Assembly (NCBI GenBank): GCA_025094145.1 | Contig: JALLLS010000009.1 | Span: 496,001 to 560,000, forward strand | Direction of reading: 5' to 3' | Length of the DNA: 64,000 nucleotides | DNA from: Spinellus fusiger | Lineage: Eukaryota; Mucoromycota; Mucoromycetes; Mucorales; Phycomycetaceae | In this document: piece by piece, positions 12,350 through 23,594 of the stretch | Layout: each line of letters opens with the position of its first letter | Position numbering within the stretch: position 1 is the stretch's first letter | Notes under the pieces: generated by a model | Databases searched by the model: none | What the model was told of the DNA's origin: nothing | The model's input: the letters and a program-made list of their open reading frames with translations, nothing else | Translations under genes and position numbers: made by a program

Positions 12350-13492
12350 ACAAGTCTTGTTGAGTGTGTTGATTGTCTTCCTCGACTCCTTCCATGGCTG
12401 AGTCAGACCCAAATGCCTGGAGGGCTTCTTTTTCAAGGGTAGCAGAAGGGCTATTGACTGTGGCCTTGGCCTCGAGGTCTGCCAGGAGCTTCTCAAAGGC
12501 AATGGTGGATAGACGGGGTGTGGTAATGCTTGAGCCAAAGTGGTGAGTAATGCTGTACCCTAAATGAGTGGAGGCACGAAGACAAGTGTTGGATACTCTT
12601 TGCTCAAAGAATTATTTGGCCATTGCAGCTTTGACATTGTCAGACTCCTGCTGGAGCTTAGGGTCTGCAATCACCGTTGCAGCTACTGGATCAAAGCTTG
12701 CCTGTGGCTTGATCTTTGATTTCTCGAGTTTCTCCTCGAGTTCTTGCTTAAAGCTACCGTGTACAAGCAGTGCAATTGTGCCCCTTGCAGGGAAGTGGAT
12801 GTCTATGATCCGTGACTGTTGGATCTTCAGTGATCCCAACATCTTGCGGATCTGGCCGTACTTGAGGTAGCGGCGACAGGGCAACTATACAAAGTTGTAT
12901 ACTGAGGGTCCAGTAGGCTCTTGTAACGCCCGAGCTGTTTGTGCTCTAAGCACTGCTCTGGCCTTTGCTGTCTTTTTTGGTGAGGAGACGTTCTTTTTAG
13001 CCATGTTGGCATAAGTGACAGTAGCCTTTTCTATGGCAGCTGTGGGTTTCACTGTGGGGATGAGGGTGGAAGTAGGGGCGGGAGATGATTTGGGTGCATT
13101 TTCTGCACTCTTGGCATTGACCTGAGTCTGGAGAGATGTAATAAGGTCATCCTTGATCTTAACTTATGCTTCCAATTCCTGGATGCGGAGTCCGATTGTT
13201 GCCATTTGTCTCTGAATATCTGACAGAAATTCCATCATCTGCTGGGTGAAGGTATCAGGCTTTTCTACCTCAGTCATTTGATACTCGTAGGAATTTGCAC
13301 GAGTGTGTTTGGTAAGTTGTCTGGGTTTTTTAATGTCCGAGTTAAGAATGGTGGTGGTAGTGGTGGCCTCAGACATAGAGGTTATAACAGGTGATGGTAC
13401 AGGAGGTTGCTTGATGGTTGGTGGTTGGACAGGATCCGTAGTTGGTGTATCCGATGTGTACTGTGTATTATATGAGTGGATACTACAATATA
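12350..13492 (-). pseudogene. Gag/ORF1-like protein of a LINE-type retroelement, degenerate
   Basis: Reading leftward from the mariner insertion, a near-continuous frame runs through a Pro/Thr-rich start, a segment with IQRQMATIGLRIQELE, a Lys/Ala-rich region (KKNVSSPKKTAKARAVLR), then the best conserved block: RRYLKYGQIRKMLGSLKI, QQSRIIDIHFPARGTIALLVH and SFKQELEEKL. It ends in an acidic tail, QHTQQDL stop. In-frame stops (13161-13163, near 12892 and 12615) and one frameshift near 12890 make it a pseudogene. I recognise the block as the ORF1/Gag-like domain common in Mucorales retroelement annotations. That is memory, not a database result. Its 5' end is cut by the mariner insertion. Confidence 0.6.
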
Positions 13493-13494
13493 TA

Positions 13495-14825
13495 CAGTGT
13501 CCGGCAAAATAGATATAACCCTTTTCATTTTCCGACCTTTATTTTGCTCAAAAAAAGTTTCTTTTTTTTACTTATTCCTTATTTCTTCTTTTTCTGCTAT
13601 AACATCTACTATTTCTGAAACTAACAAACAAAACACAAAGCTTATTGGAAATATATAGAAAAATGTTGACAATTTTAAACTTACTGTTCACTTTGCTACC
13701 ATAAATGGCACCAGCTAAGTGGACATCACAGCCATGTTTAGTGTCAGTCATCCCACTGTCAGCCTTATCATGAAAAGATATATGAAATCTGGCTGTTTAA
13801 AAGCAGGAATGGGCTTTAGGAGCAAGCCTATTATGACAGAGATAAATGAGAGAGATTGTATGCGAAATGAAAAGGGATTCATTTCAGACAATGGATCAAC
13901 TTTGTAAGCAAATGACCACCAAAGTGTGCATAAATAATTTTAGAAAAATGATAAAGAAGCTTGGCCTGTCTTCTTGCAAAGTGGTTAAGAAACCTTCTCT
14001 CAGCATTAAACACAAGAAGTTAAGGCTTTCTTAGGCCAAGGTTCACCTCCACTGGGTAGAAGAAGGCTAGAAGACAGTCATATGGTCTGATGAGTCAAAG
14101 TACTAGCTGATGAGAACCAACAACCGCAACAGAGTGGTACACAGGAAAAAGGAGGGACTACTCCCAAAGAATGTCAAGCCAACGATGAAATTTGGTGGTG
14201 ATGGGGTGATGGTGTTGGTAAACTTGTTACAGTTGAGGGATCCATCAATAGTGCCAAATATACCAGTATTTTAGAAATGGTCTATTGCCCTGAGCTGGCT
14301 CATCTTTCCATACTGAATCCAGTGGTAGGCTATGTTCTTCGAGAGGACAGTTCCAGTTGCCATACTAGTAAGGAGACTAGGAAATGGAAGGATGAGAGAG
14401 GCATAGTCACGATGGAGGGGTGGCCCTCTCAAAGCCCTGACCTGAACCCAATTGAGCATCTTTTGGAGGAACTGGATAGATCAGTTTGCAATAAGATGAT
14501 CCCAGAAAGTATTCTCCAAGATTTGAAGGCTTTCTTGGTCCAAGAATGGGATAAAATCCCCAAAGAGGTTACCAATAACTTCATTGCCAGCATGCATCGG
14601 AGATGTAGGGCTGTAATAAAGACAAAGGGTGGAAATACCAAATATTAAAGGTTTCCACCCAATAAATTTGTATATAATATCCTGTTGACCTTCTTTATAC
14701 TTTATCCAATTTTCAAGTCTCTACTGTGTGTTTAGTGTGTGTTTTTATGACAAACAATAAGTATTTCCCTATACAAGAATTATATCGGAAAATGAAAAGA
14801 GTTGTATTTATTTTGCCGGACACTG
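13495..14825 (+). mobile_element. Tc1/mariner element with 41-bp TIRs and TA duplication
   Basis: Bases 13495-13535 and 14785-14825 are inverted copies, CAGTGTCCGGCAAAATA and onwards, with about four differences in 41 bp. TA flanks both sides (13493-13494 and 14826-14827). A transposase remnant on the plus strand starts at about 13704. It keeps a helix-turn-helix-like start (FSVSHPTVSLIMKRYMKSG), the first catalytic region VIWSDES near 14078-14098, and the third, SPDLNPIEHL, followed by NFIASMHRRCRAVI near the end (14430-14648). Several stops and frameshifts show it is inactive. It sits inside the LINE-derived unit, so it inserted after that unit formed. Confidence 0.9.
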
Positions 14826-14847
14826 TACTATAATGTTTTACTACCGT

Positions 14848-15260
14848 GCACGCGCAAAGAGAGACATAGTCTACTAAAATGGAGGGTTGCTTGGTTACCA
14901 CCGATACCTTCAGTTCCTTGCCAATCTGGCCACCCATCTGCTAACAGGGACCACTTCCTCACATGCACATTTGTTGATCATGAACGCTCCATATTCTTGT
15001 TCTTAGTTCTTGCACCACCACAAGACGTTCATCCAATTGACTATTGTCTAAATCTTCTGCCGTGCACGGTTAAGTCTTTTGTTAAATGGCGAGATCTTTG
15101 GCCCAGTTTGTTAATACTGCTGCAAGCCATTGATCGAGCCACGTCTACTCAAGATATTGATGTAGAGCCATCAGCTGGTAGCTTGCTCATTGAGGCTGCT
15201 GATGGGTGTGTTGAGCGGGAACACCAACGCCGCCATAGAGTGCAAAGACTCGTTCAGTAA
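14848..15260 (+). pseudogene. C-terminal end of LINE-type reverse transcriptase ORF
   Basis: An open frame of about 137 codons starts at the mariner junction and ends at TAA 15258-15260. It contains RHSLLKWRVAWLPP, a Cys/His stretch (PCQSGHPSANRDHFLTC), HPIDYCLNLLP and FVKWRDLWPSLLILLQAID. This order is what I recall for the tails of non-LTR retrotransposon ORF2 proteins in Mucorales, downstream of the polymerase and near the zinc-binding part. The polymerase domain itself is absent, so the copy is 5'-truncated. About 380 bp of non-coding DNA follow before the right inverted terminus. Confidence 0.6.
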
Positions 15261-15711
15261 CAGACGCTATATCCTCACTTCTCTTCCGATCTCTCCTCTA
15301 CTACCCATTCTTAATCTGTTTAACACAGCCAGAAGCTGCTAGTGTAATTACTACATATATTCTCAGGATTGTCCGAGTTGCTCTAAGTATTCCTCGTTGG
15401 ATTTCGAATCGCCACAGGATGACGGTTATCTTTTTAGTGTCCTGGTTTCCTTGCTGACTTTATAGCTCTTTGAATGTCTATTCGTAATTCTCATTTACTT
15501 TCATTTCTCACTTTTCATTATTATTTTCCTCGTGTGAGGTTTTATGTACTCTTATCTTTCTGTTTCTGATTCATTTGCATTTATTTTTTTACTTTTGTAT
15601 TTAGAGTGTTTGTATGTTTACCCATTTTATTTTTAAACGATCTCATGGGGTGGCTAACATACCCAATGCGCGAATAGCAACCAAACACCCAAAAAAATAT
15701 TTTGAATTGTA

Positions 15712-18700
15712 TCCATTGTAATTTGGTGACTTTTTTATAGCTAAATTTGAAAATAGACAACTATGTGATTTGACTAAAATATTTTGCTTTTGATTCATCT
15801 TTTGCAATTAATAACTGTAAAAGACATGGATATAACATGAAATTTATATTTTACATAAATATATTATAAGTTGATTGGATTGATTTACTTTATACAAACA
15901 TAAAAAGAGAAAGATATTATTTAATAAATAGAAAAGACCATACTTGTTATTGATTTAAAAGGAGATTGTAATCAAATAGTCGGAGTTATTCTGCAGTTAC
16001 TCACAGAGTACTATGAGCTACTGCTATCAATGGCACTGTGCATTGTGTGCTTTTCTTATAATTAGTGCTATTTAATATTTTTTTTACTCGAATAAATTTC
16101 TTATAGTTTAAATATTATATTTATAATCAGATAATAAAATATAAATAAAATATAAAATATATATAAAAACAGTATACATATGGCTAACAAAAAGTCGGTA
16201 AAAGAATAATCTACATTCATGCAAGCCAATAGTCAAATTACCAATTCTATAATCTTATACTTAGCCATATATATTCGTGAATTCTCAATCTATTCAAGTA
16301 TTTTTGATTGAAAGAATACTTAAATCAATATAATCATTTCATATATAAAAATATGGACATACTAATGATAGGTTGATTCATTAAGATAATGAGGCAAAAT
16401 ATGGCGGGCATTTAAAACGTAATGTCTTTTTTTAGTTTCATACTTTATTATTTAACTTTGTAAACTCTTGAGGTAAAAATTTCAATAAATAAAGAGAATA
16501 TTGTTTATAATAGAAAGCAGAGGCTTCAATTTAAGGCTAATTATTAACTACTATATCTACCATTGGCATATATTAAAGCCTAGAATCTTTGCCCCATACC
16601 GACAATGAGGTTTTCTGTCACTTCTTTTGGTATTTCACCCTATTCCATTCTTGGGTTGTATCAATCGTATGAGGTCTATCATTTTACTCACATAAGTAGT
16701 GACTGACTTCAGGGTTGGAGAAATAGAGAGCTACCTGAGTTCATGGTAATAAGTCTCTTCCAAGACATTCATGTACTTGTCAGAGTCTATTTTGCCCATT
16801 AAAATAAGCAATCTCCCAACACTTTCATTGATAAAGTATCCCAAAATTATCACCCATCACCCTCACCAAAAAAAAATTCTTCAGTATGTTTTCCATATTA
16901 GAATCATATACGTTGAATAAGTAAGATGCTTCTATCAGGGTAAGATTCATGTTTAACATTTGGTAAAATATATAAAAATAACTCTCAATAATGTTACTCT
17001 TTCTTTTTATCACTTTATCTACTGCTTCTGGTGTTGTAGATCAATTAGCGGACCCTTTGGGTAAGACTCTTGGTAATATTGTTTTTGGTTTATGTGGTTT
17101 ATATAAGAAACTAAATTACCTTAAAGACATTAGATTTATTAATTTTTTTTTTGATGCCAGCTACTCTTTTTAAACGATGATTTCTCTTTTTGATTTAATA
17201 CTTTATTTTGATATTGTTTTGTCTTTATTGATTCTTTAGGTATAGACATAAAATCTTCAAGAAAATAAAGAAAATGATACTTATATATAAGATTACCTAT
17301 TGATAGGCTAAGTAATAGTTACTGTGCCTATCTTTGGTATTTATTATAGTTTACTAACTCCAACCTACTGGAAATAATGTTACTCATCACCTCTATAGAT
17401 ATGCCATCTCATTCTAGTATCATGTCTGCCATCAAACATTGCCCCGATTTTCGTATTGTCATATATTTTTTTAATAGACTCATTAACACCTTTGGGTTCA
17501 CAAAATTTTATTAGATTTTTTATGTGAATATTTGTGTGAATATATCTATATGCGGTTGAGTAGTTAATGTTTTTTTTTCGTAAAATATTAGGCTATAGTT
17601 ATAGAGACATTCGTTGCTATGATTCTGATAATTATCATGAAAGAGTAAGAGAATGGTTTTCACAATAGTTTGTTAATCCTGATAATGATAAAATATTACT
17701 TATAGCTCATCTCTTACATTTGTTTTTTTTAAAAAAAAATTGTCTCATTAATTCACATTAATTATTCAATCCTTTTCTTTAATTTTTTCTTAATTATCTC
17801 TAGATATTCTAATGTTCTTATTGAGTTTTCTGTCAAACCTCTTCACTCATATTTTTATTTATTTACGTAATATACTTTTCCCTTAGTTTGACATTTGCTC
17901 AAACTATTCCTCTTACCTTTTTTTTCCTGTTAATTATACTATACAGTCAGACCCAATACGTATCAACAGATCATACCAATAGGAATTTCAATCAATCATA
18001 GTATTAAATGGAGTAAGCAATATAAATATAAAGCAATAGCGTATTAGATGAAAACAATACAGAGTTCAAAAAGAATGAGATGTTTTGTTTACACCTTTTT
18101 AAAACTAGGTTAGAAGAGAATAATAATACATTTGTTTATATTACATGCTTTTAAAGAAAGATGCTTGTAGTTTTTTCTATAAATATGGAGTTGAAAGGAG
18201 ATATTTAACGGTAGTTTATTTTGATAATATATTGAACATTCTAACTTATGAACACGGCAGCTAGTTTGTGTGTGTGTGTGTGTGTTATCACTAGTTTTTA
18301 TATCATCCTTAGCATATCTTGATAAAATAGAAGATATATTTCTTGACTGGTCACTTAAAAAGGGTTGAGCCTGATGCTATTGACTCTTTTGTATTCATTA
18401 GAGGCATTAGTTAACATTTAATATTTTAGCGTGATGAGATAAACATTGTATTTGGTGGAATGAATCACTATTATACATAGTATAATTACTTTTATAATTT
18501 ATTATTACTGTGATTAATACTATTGTATACCTATTATTATAATACCATCATCATCTAATCCAATCACACATTCTCTTTTATAAAGAAAGAGACTCATACA
18601 CTCTGTTGAAAATCTTTTATCTTTGGCGGAGACACCATTTTGTTGCCCTACAGGTACACTATTCAACTCCAGCCAAAGTAGATTTGCCTTTGTTGAATGC

Positions 18701-18759
18701 TATAGTGAGCAGAATGCAGCTCTTCCTTCCTCAGTCACACTTTGCTCAGCTTTCTCATC
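15712..18759. other. AT-rich intergenic DNA upstream of APH1
   Basis: Apart from the Tc1 fragment at 16560-16880 no gene is supported. It holds long A/T tracts and a (TG)n tract near 18269-18284. The last 200 bp (about 18540-18759) become less AT-rich and probably form the APH1 promoter and leader. Confidence 0.55.
16560..16880 (-). mobile_element. Tc1-like transposase fragment
   Basis: The minus strand reads GKIDSDKYMNVLEETYYHEL with breaks. It parallels the relic at 1590-1965 (RIDSDKYINVLGD) and the general Tc1 pattern. Both copies are on the minus strand and begin at the same conserved region, so they are likely members of one family. No termini are identified. Confidence 0.5.
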
Positions 18760-19805
18760 ATGTCCCTCATCAGCTTCTTTGGCTGTTTGTTTTTAGCCTA
18801 CGGTCCTCTCATTTCTATTCTGCTTCTTTACATAGCACGGGATGCCCAACATGTTCTGCTTATGGTCATGAGGTAGGTCACAGCTACCCAGAGCATAGTG
18901 AGGTGTGTCTTAGCTGTCTATTTTGTATTGTGTATGGTCAGTGCCTTTTTCTGTCTATTTGCTCTGCTATTATCGAGTGTTATATGGTATTTTTCAAAGT
19001 CAATACAGTTCAACCATCCTGTGACTATTGCCTACAGTGTTACTATTCAAGAGGTATTTCGATGGGGATTCTTTCGACTCCAAAGGTAAACTAATCAACA
19101 CACGATTGTTGTTTTTTATTTTATTATACTGACAGACAAACAAATAATCCTAGTCGTGTAGAAACAAATCTAAACCTTGTCTCAGCTAATCCAAAATCTC
19201 CTTTTAACCGAGCTACTTTTGGGTTTGGTAAGTCTATTGTTTTCTTACTATAAAGAATAAGGAAGCATAAGTTGATGTGTTCTCTATGTGGACAGTGTCT
19301 GGTTTTGGTTATGCTCTTACTACATCCCTTGTGAGCTATATTCCCTTGTTGGTGGAGACATTGAGTCCTGGTGTAAAGATGTGTCCTTCCTGTCCAAAGA
19401 TGACTCTGTTCTTTATCTCTGGTAATAGAATACGTTAATGATAGAATAGCTCACCTGTTTGTCTGTTCTATAGCCATCACAACTACTCTATTCTCTCTTC
19501 TTCACATGTTATGGATGATAATAGCACTAGATGGTTATGCTAATCTGTCAACACGAACTGGTATATTGCATGTGGCATGGGTCATTGCATCTCACTATGG
19601 AGCCTCTTATGCGGTAAGTCATTCTCTTTTCTTTATCTCTTGGTAGGCTCAAAAGTGGATGGTATAGACACTCTTCAATGGATCTTCTATTCAATATGGC
19701 TGTGTTTATGCTGCTGTCATCTGTGTCTGTATCCTTAGTATCTCTGTTGCTTTGTCCATCCGAGGTATCAAAATCAGACACACTGCCCTTAGCAAGATCC
19801 ATTAG
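18760..19805 (+). CDS. APH1: APH-1 gamma-secretase subunit
   Basis: Six exons (18760-18872, 18942-19085, 19136-19227, 19296-19421, 19474-19613, 19668-19805) join in frame to a 250-residue, seven-span membrane protein, the usual family length. It opens with SFFGCLFLAYGP (animal APH-1: FFGC.F.AFGPA) and contains LLLSSVIWYF, the diagnostic VTIQEVFRWGFFRLQR, SGFGYALTTSLVSYIP, and the two family histidines in SLLHMLW and IASHYG. APH-1 is the scaffold of gamma-secretase, the presenilin protease that cleaves membrane stubs within the bilayer; it stabilises nicastrin and presenilin. The membrane-4 GxxxGxxxG helix motif appears here as GxxxAxxxS, still small residues. The gene converges with the RING gene downstream. 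Identification is strong; activity in this fungus is inferred. Confidence 0.93.
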
Positions 19806-20090
19806 ACACCAACACTAGCAAAGAAGGTTGCATTTGTATGCTAATAGGAACACTTTTGTCATAATGTTGTGTTTTTGTTTTGTTTTGTTTTTATTTTTTA
19901 ATTTATTTTTAAGAAAGGGAAGAAAAGAAAAGAACGAGAATCGCTATAGTAATGCATACATGCTTGTAGTGTAGAAATGTAATGCAAATTAAGGTAAGAA
20001 ACAGACATACAGACAGACAGGCAGACAGTAAAGAAGAGATGATATCCTTTTATCCGTAGATATCACACACACACACAAAAATAAGGAAAT

Positions 20091-21821
20091 CTAATCTAGG
20101 TCAAGATCAATAGTGTCTTCATTATCAGCACGACTGGTTTCTTCAGATGTCTGGGATGCTTCAGTGCCTTGTCCTTGTCCTGGTCCCCATGTGAAATCAC
20201 TAGGAATGTTTGCAGGCCATGAAGAAGCACTAAGCACACCTGGTGTCCATGAGGGAGGATGGGTGCCTCTTTCTGATCTTGGTCTCCCGAACCAAGACAA
20301 GAGTGAATTTAAAGGACTGGCTGGTTCTTGATTTTCTCCATCTCTTGGTGTGGTTGTGTCTGAAGGTAGGTGGGTGGTGGCAGTGGTGTCATTTGTAGAG
20401 GCAGTATCAATATCACTATCACTATCAACTTGAGCAATATCTGTTGTACTTTGTGTATTTGTGTTTGTGTTTGTATCTGTGGTTGTGTTTGTGGTCGTGT
20501 TTGTGTTTGTGTTTGCATCTACACTCGCTGATGATGTCGCTGCTGGTGTCTCTTCTTGTTGTGCATCTGTCTGAGAAGTAGAAGGAACCACAGAGTGTCG
20601 ACTATCAACAAGTGAATAGCCTGTTTGAGTCCTGCCACTTACCACACAGGACAAGTGCCGTTCATTTTTAACCATGGCTTTATACAGTCATCATGGAAGA
20701 TATGTAGACATGGCAGCTCGATCACCTTCTCTTCTCTATCAAATTCATCCTTACACACAGCACAATCTACTTGAGTATCTATGGACAGCCGGAAATGCAT
20801 ACACACAATCAGTCACTCTGAGTACTCATAGGGCCTTCTACCTTGCTCGTTCTGGGTCAATGCACGATGCACAAGGGACTCCACTACATCATCAGGAGCA
20901 GGTGGAGGAGCTGTGCGGCTATGAATGTTCCCTTGTCATTAGGCATCTCCATAGGACCACTTACCCCACAGTTTGATCCATCAGCTGAGAAATAATGTTA
21001 TCGAGTGCACCCTGCGAAAACACATAGTCATTGGGGTTGCCCACAATACCAACATCCAAGGGAGCTCCTGCCAATGTCTGTAGCAGTTGGAATACGCTGC
21101 AACAAGGCCGATTAGCTCCACACACACACACACACACACACCAACTCTTCTCTCCTCCCTAGCACATTACCTCGCCATGTTGTTGGCTCTGTTATTTTCA
21201 TTTCCTTGGCCCTGTTCATCTGTGGGGTGGGGTGCCAATGGGTCTGATGGCTGAGTCGTCTCTTCCCCTGCTGTCTGTCGCATGGTATGAGCACGAGGAA
21301 ACCCTGTTGTGCTGTCTAATACTCCACTGTAGATTAAAAGTGGACTTCTCTGTACGCCGTGATTCCCTTCTCCTTCTTGTCCAGACCCTCCCATAAAGGT
21401 CTGTCTCAGGTTGTTATTGCCAAGAATAGCTGCCATGACCCCCTCAAAGAAAGGCCCGAGTGTATTCTCATCATTCACTCCATAGTTATCTAGGAGAGTG
21501 GGGTTGATACTACGTCATGAGTTATCATCTACCAGTGTCAGACGGAAATAGACTTGGATGAGGGTTCTCCTCTTCACTTGCTAGAAACTGCCGGGGATCA
21601 TCAGCAGTGTCTTCTATCTATTGTCAATAGACGTGAGTACCCGTGGACTCTCTCTTTATTCTCTATTCTGATGCGTCTCTCTGTGGTCTGCACTGGAGGT
21701 ATGAGTGTACCTCTTCTATGAACTGTTCATGACATGTCTGGCAGGTAGGGTCGGGTGCCATATAAATAGGCACTTCAGCATTGCACATATGACAGTAGTG
21801 ACGGGGTGTGGTTGTAGACAT
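20091..21821 (-). CDS. RNF126/RNF115 (BCA2)-type RING-H2 E3 ubiquitin ligase
   Basis: Seven exons on the minus strand (21821-21711, 21617-21533, 21489-21171, 21096-20965, 20918-20842, 20769-20643, 20601-20091) join to 453 residues. The N-terminus has a zinc-ribbon (C10-x2-C13 ... C27-x2-C30) followed by FIEE and DDPRQF, as in RNF126/RNF115, where it binds ubiquitin or clients. Residues about 243-284 form a C3H2C3 RING: CAVCKDEF, PCLHIFHDDC, CPVCR. The last Cys-Arg is restored only by the 41-nt intron 20602-20642. A conserved VFQLLQTLAG...DYVFSQGALDNIISQLM segment precedes the RING. The C-terminal 165 residues are Thr/Asn/Ser/Asp-rich and end acidic. It transfers ubiquitin from an E2, probably in cytosolic quality control. 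It converges with APH1, leaving 285 bp. Confidence 0.9.
21112..21141. repeat. (CA)n microsatellite inside an intron
   Basis: A CACACA run of about 22 nt lies in the fourth intron of the RING ligase gene (intron 21097-21170). The repeat is of the usual dinucleotide kind, with no coding effect. Confidence 0.7.
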
Positions 21822-22378
21822 CTCGTGTAAAAAGAAAAAAGAAAAAGAGGAACTGGGACGGGAGCTTGTTGGAGTTAGAAAAAGGGTATATAAAAGAAAA
21901 GAAAGGAAGAAAAAGAAAAAGAAATCCCCACTGTAGTTTATTAGTGGTTGTATTCAACTATAGGCAGGCGTCCTTTTTTTTTTTTTCTTTTTTTAAAACA
22001 ACTTGGAGCGTATCATTTTTCATTACTACAAAAGGCGTGACGTTGTTCTCGATTTTCAGTGTCGGGTCATTGGGGATTCTTCTTACTAAGGTGAACTGAG
22101 TTAGCTAGTGAATAAGTAAGATCCAAAAGGGTGGGTGTTCTTTTTTAGGGTGCAGGTGACAAAACAGTGTATTTGTAACTGATAAATAGTGTATCCATTG
22201 GATCTCTTTCTACAAGGAGACATGGACTCGAAACACAACAGAAAAAAGGACAAAATGATGGAAAAGAGAGAAAGAATAAGAAATAAAGGGGGAGCACAAT
22301 GAATATAAAAAGGATAACTTGGAGAGAGAGAAAAAAGATATAATAAACAAGCCAAATCTTCTACTTATTCCTCATCTA

Positions 22379-23026
22379 ATGCCTTTCTTCTTCTTTAACC
22401 TTTTGCAAACACTACGATTTATTGCTCTTATACTTTCAGGGTGTGTTGTTGCAGTGTCTCTTTGCGATTACAGTCGATCCAGCGATCTATTTCTTTCTTT
22501 ATTGACAGATAAAATGCATGTACTTGTTCAGAACCCCCTTGTTCTTTTGATAGAAGCAGTACAGGACAGACGCCTGATTTCTACTCTGGTAGCAGCACAG
22601 GCCTCTATTCTCTGTTCATTCGTCCCTCTCTACAGCCCAGAAGACAAGGCTGTGGACACTCCTCCAGTCTACCCTACCCTCTATGAGCCTATATTTCAGT
22701 GCTTTGTGGCATTGGGATTGGCCCTAAGTTGGATATTTTGTATTGTGTTTGATTTAAGCATGATCACCGCCTTCACCCGCAGTGTACTTTATAAGCAAGT
22801 CTATCCCAATGGCCCTCCCAAGTGCATTGTTACGGCCGTCTCTTCTCTTTTCCCAACAATGAAAGAAAAGTGCTCAACTGCTGATCTCATTATCCACCTA
22901 CAAAAATATGCACTGGCAGCTATTTTTATACTCGAATTCTTCTTGGTCTGTATTCTTATTTTTCAGCAGAGCACAAAGACAAAAGGTCCCATTCAACTAC
23001 CTACCATGGACGAAGAAAAGGCCTAG
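22379..23026 (+). CDS. Tetraspan membrane protein, MARVEL-like, unknown function
   Basis: A single-exon frame of 215 residues starts at the first ATG in frame (22379). Four hydrophobic segments are visible at about residues 8-30 (LRFIALILSGCVVAVSL), 62-84, 103-123 (FVALGLALSWIFCIVFDL) and 180-198 (ALAAIFILEFFLVCILIF). The C-terminal tail is short and charged (MDEEKA). The topology suits fungal MARVEL-type tetraspan proteins of the plasma membrane, but I see no diagnostic motif, so the family is tentative. It is divergent from the RING ligase, with about 560 bp between the start codons, and lies upstream of the arrestin-domain gene. An intronless gene stands out among these neighbours. Confidence 0.7.
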   Translation: MPFFFFNLLQTLRFIALILSGCVVAVSLCDYSRSSDLFLSLLTDKMHVLVQNPLVLLIEAVQDRRLISTLVAAQASILCSFVPLYSPEDKAVDTPPVYPTLYEPIFQCFVALGLALSWIFCIVFDLSMITAFTRSVLYKQVYPNGPPKCIVTAVSSLFPTMKEKCSTADLIIHLQKYALAAIFILEFFLVCILIFQQSTKTKGPIQLPTMDEEKA

Positions 23027-23594
23027 AATGCAGTTGCTCCGTGAAACACCACTGTTGTTAGTTGTTCAATTATAATTCCCTGTTGTAATAATAATAAGAA
23101 AGAAAGAAAAAGTGATACTTGTAATAAATAAATGATGAAATGTATGAATGAGGATGGAATCAAGGGGAGCGACGAGTCACCATTTTCAAAGCAGACGAGT
23201 TTAAATCCTGGGGATATTGGACAGCTCCATAGAAATTGAATTTATACTGAATTTATATACAAACTCACATTGTTAGGGAAATATGTAGCCACGTCTTTCC
23301 AGAAAGGCAAAAAAAAAAGTGTGTGAACTAAGCATAGTAAATATAGACTGTTTACATTAAAATGAATATGAAAAGCATAAAATGTTATTGCTTTGTTTGT
23401 TTGCTGCTTGTAAAGGAAAAACTCCTTTGTGAAGATCTACAAACAGTAAGATATGTACAAGAATGTGGCCGATGAAAATGGTAAAATAGGTTACCATGTC
23501 TTTACACTCTATTTTATCGACAGGTTAAAATAGATTGTGTATGTATATATGTATGCATGCATATATGTACATATCTATCTATTCATCCATCTAT

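Larger units (their letters stand above)
12055..15711. mobile_element. 3.66-kb unit with 71-75-bp inverted termini containing LINE-type ORFs
   Basis: The left end (12055-12129) and right end (15641-15711) are imperfect inverted copies. They share TACA(G/A)TTCAAA at the tips, then GGGTGTTTGGTTG, TATTCGCGCATTGGG and CCACCC.ATGAGA. Between them lie a broken Gag/ORF1-like frame reading leftward (12350-13490), a mariner insertion (13495-14825), and the C-terminal end of a LINE-type reverse transcriptase ORF reading rightward (about 14848-15260). No transposase other than the mariner's is seen. No target-site duplication is obvious: the flanks are ATTATAG on the left and TCCATTG on the right. It may be a rearranged pair of retroelements or a true TIR element that carries retroelement genes. 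Confidence 0.6.

Noticed and set aside
18606..18759. Longer N-terminus for APH1
   Set aside because: The upstream open frame is in a different phase, and the ATG at 18760 gives the family's normal N-terminus directly.
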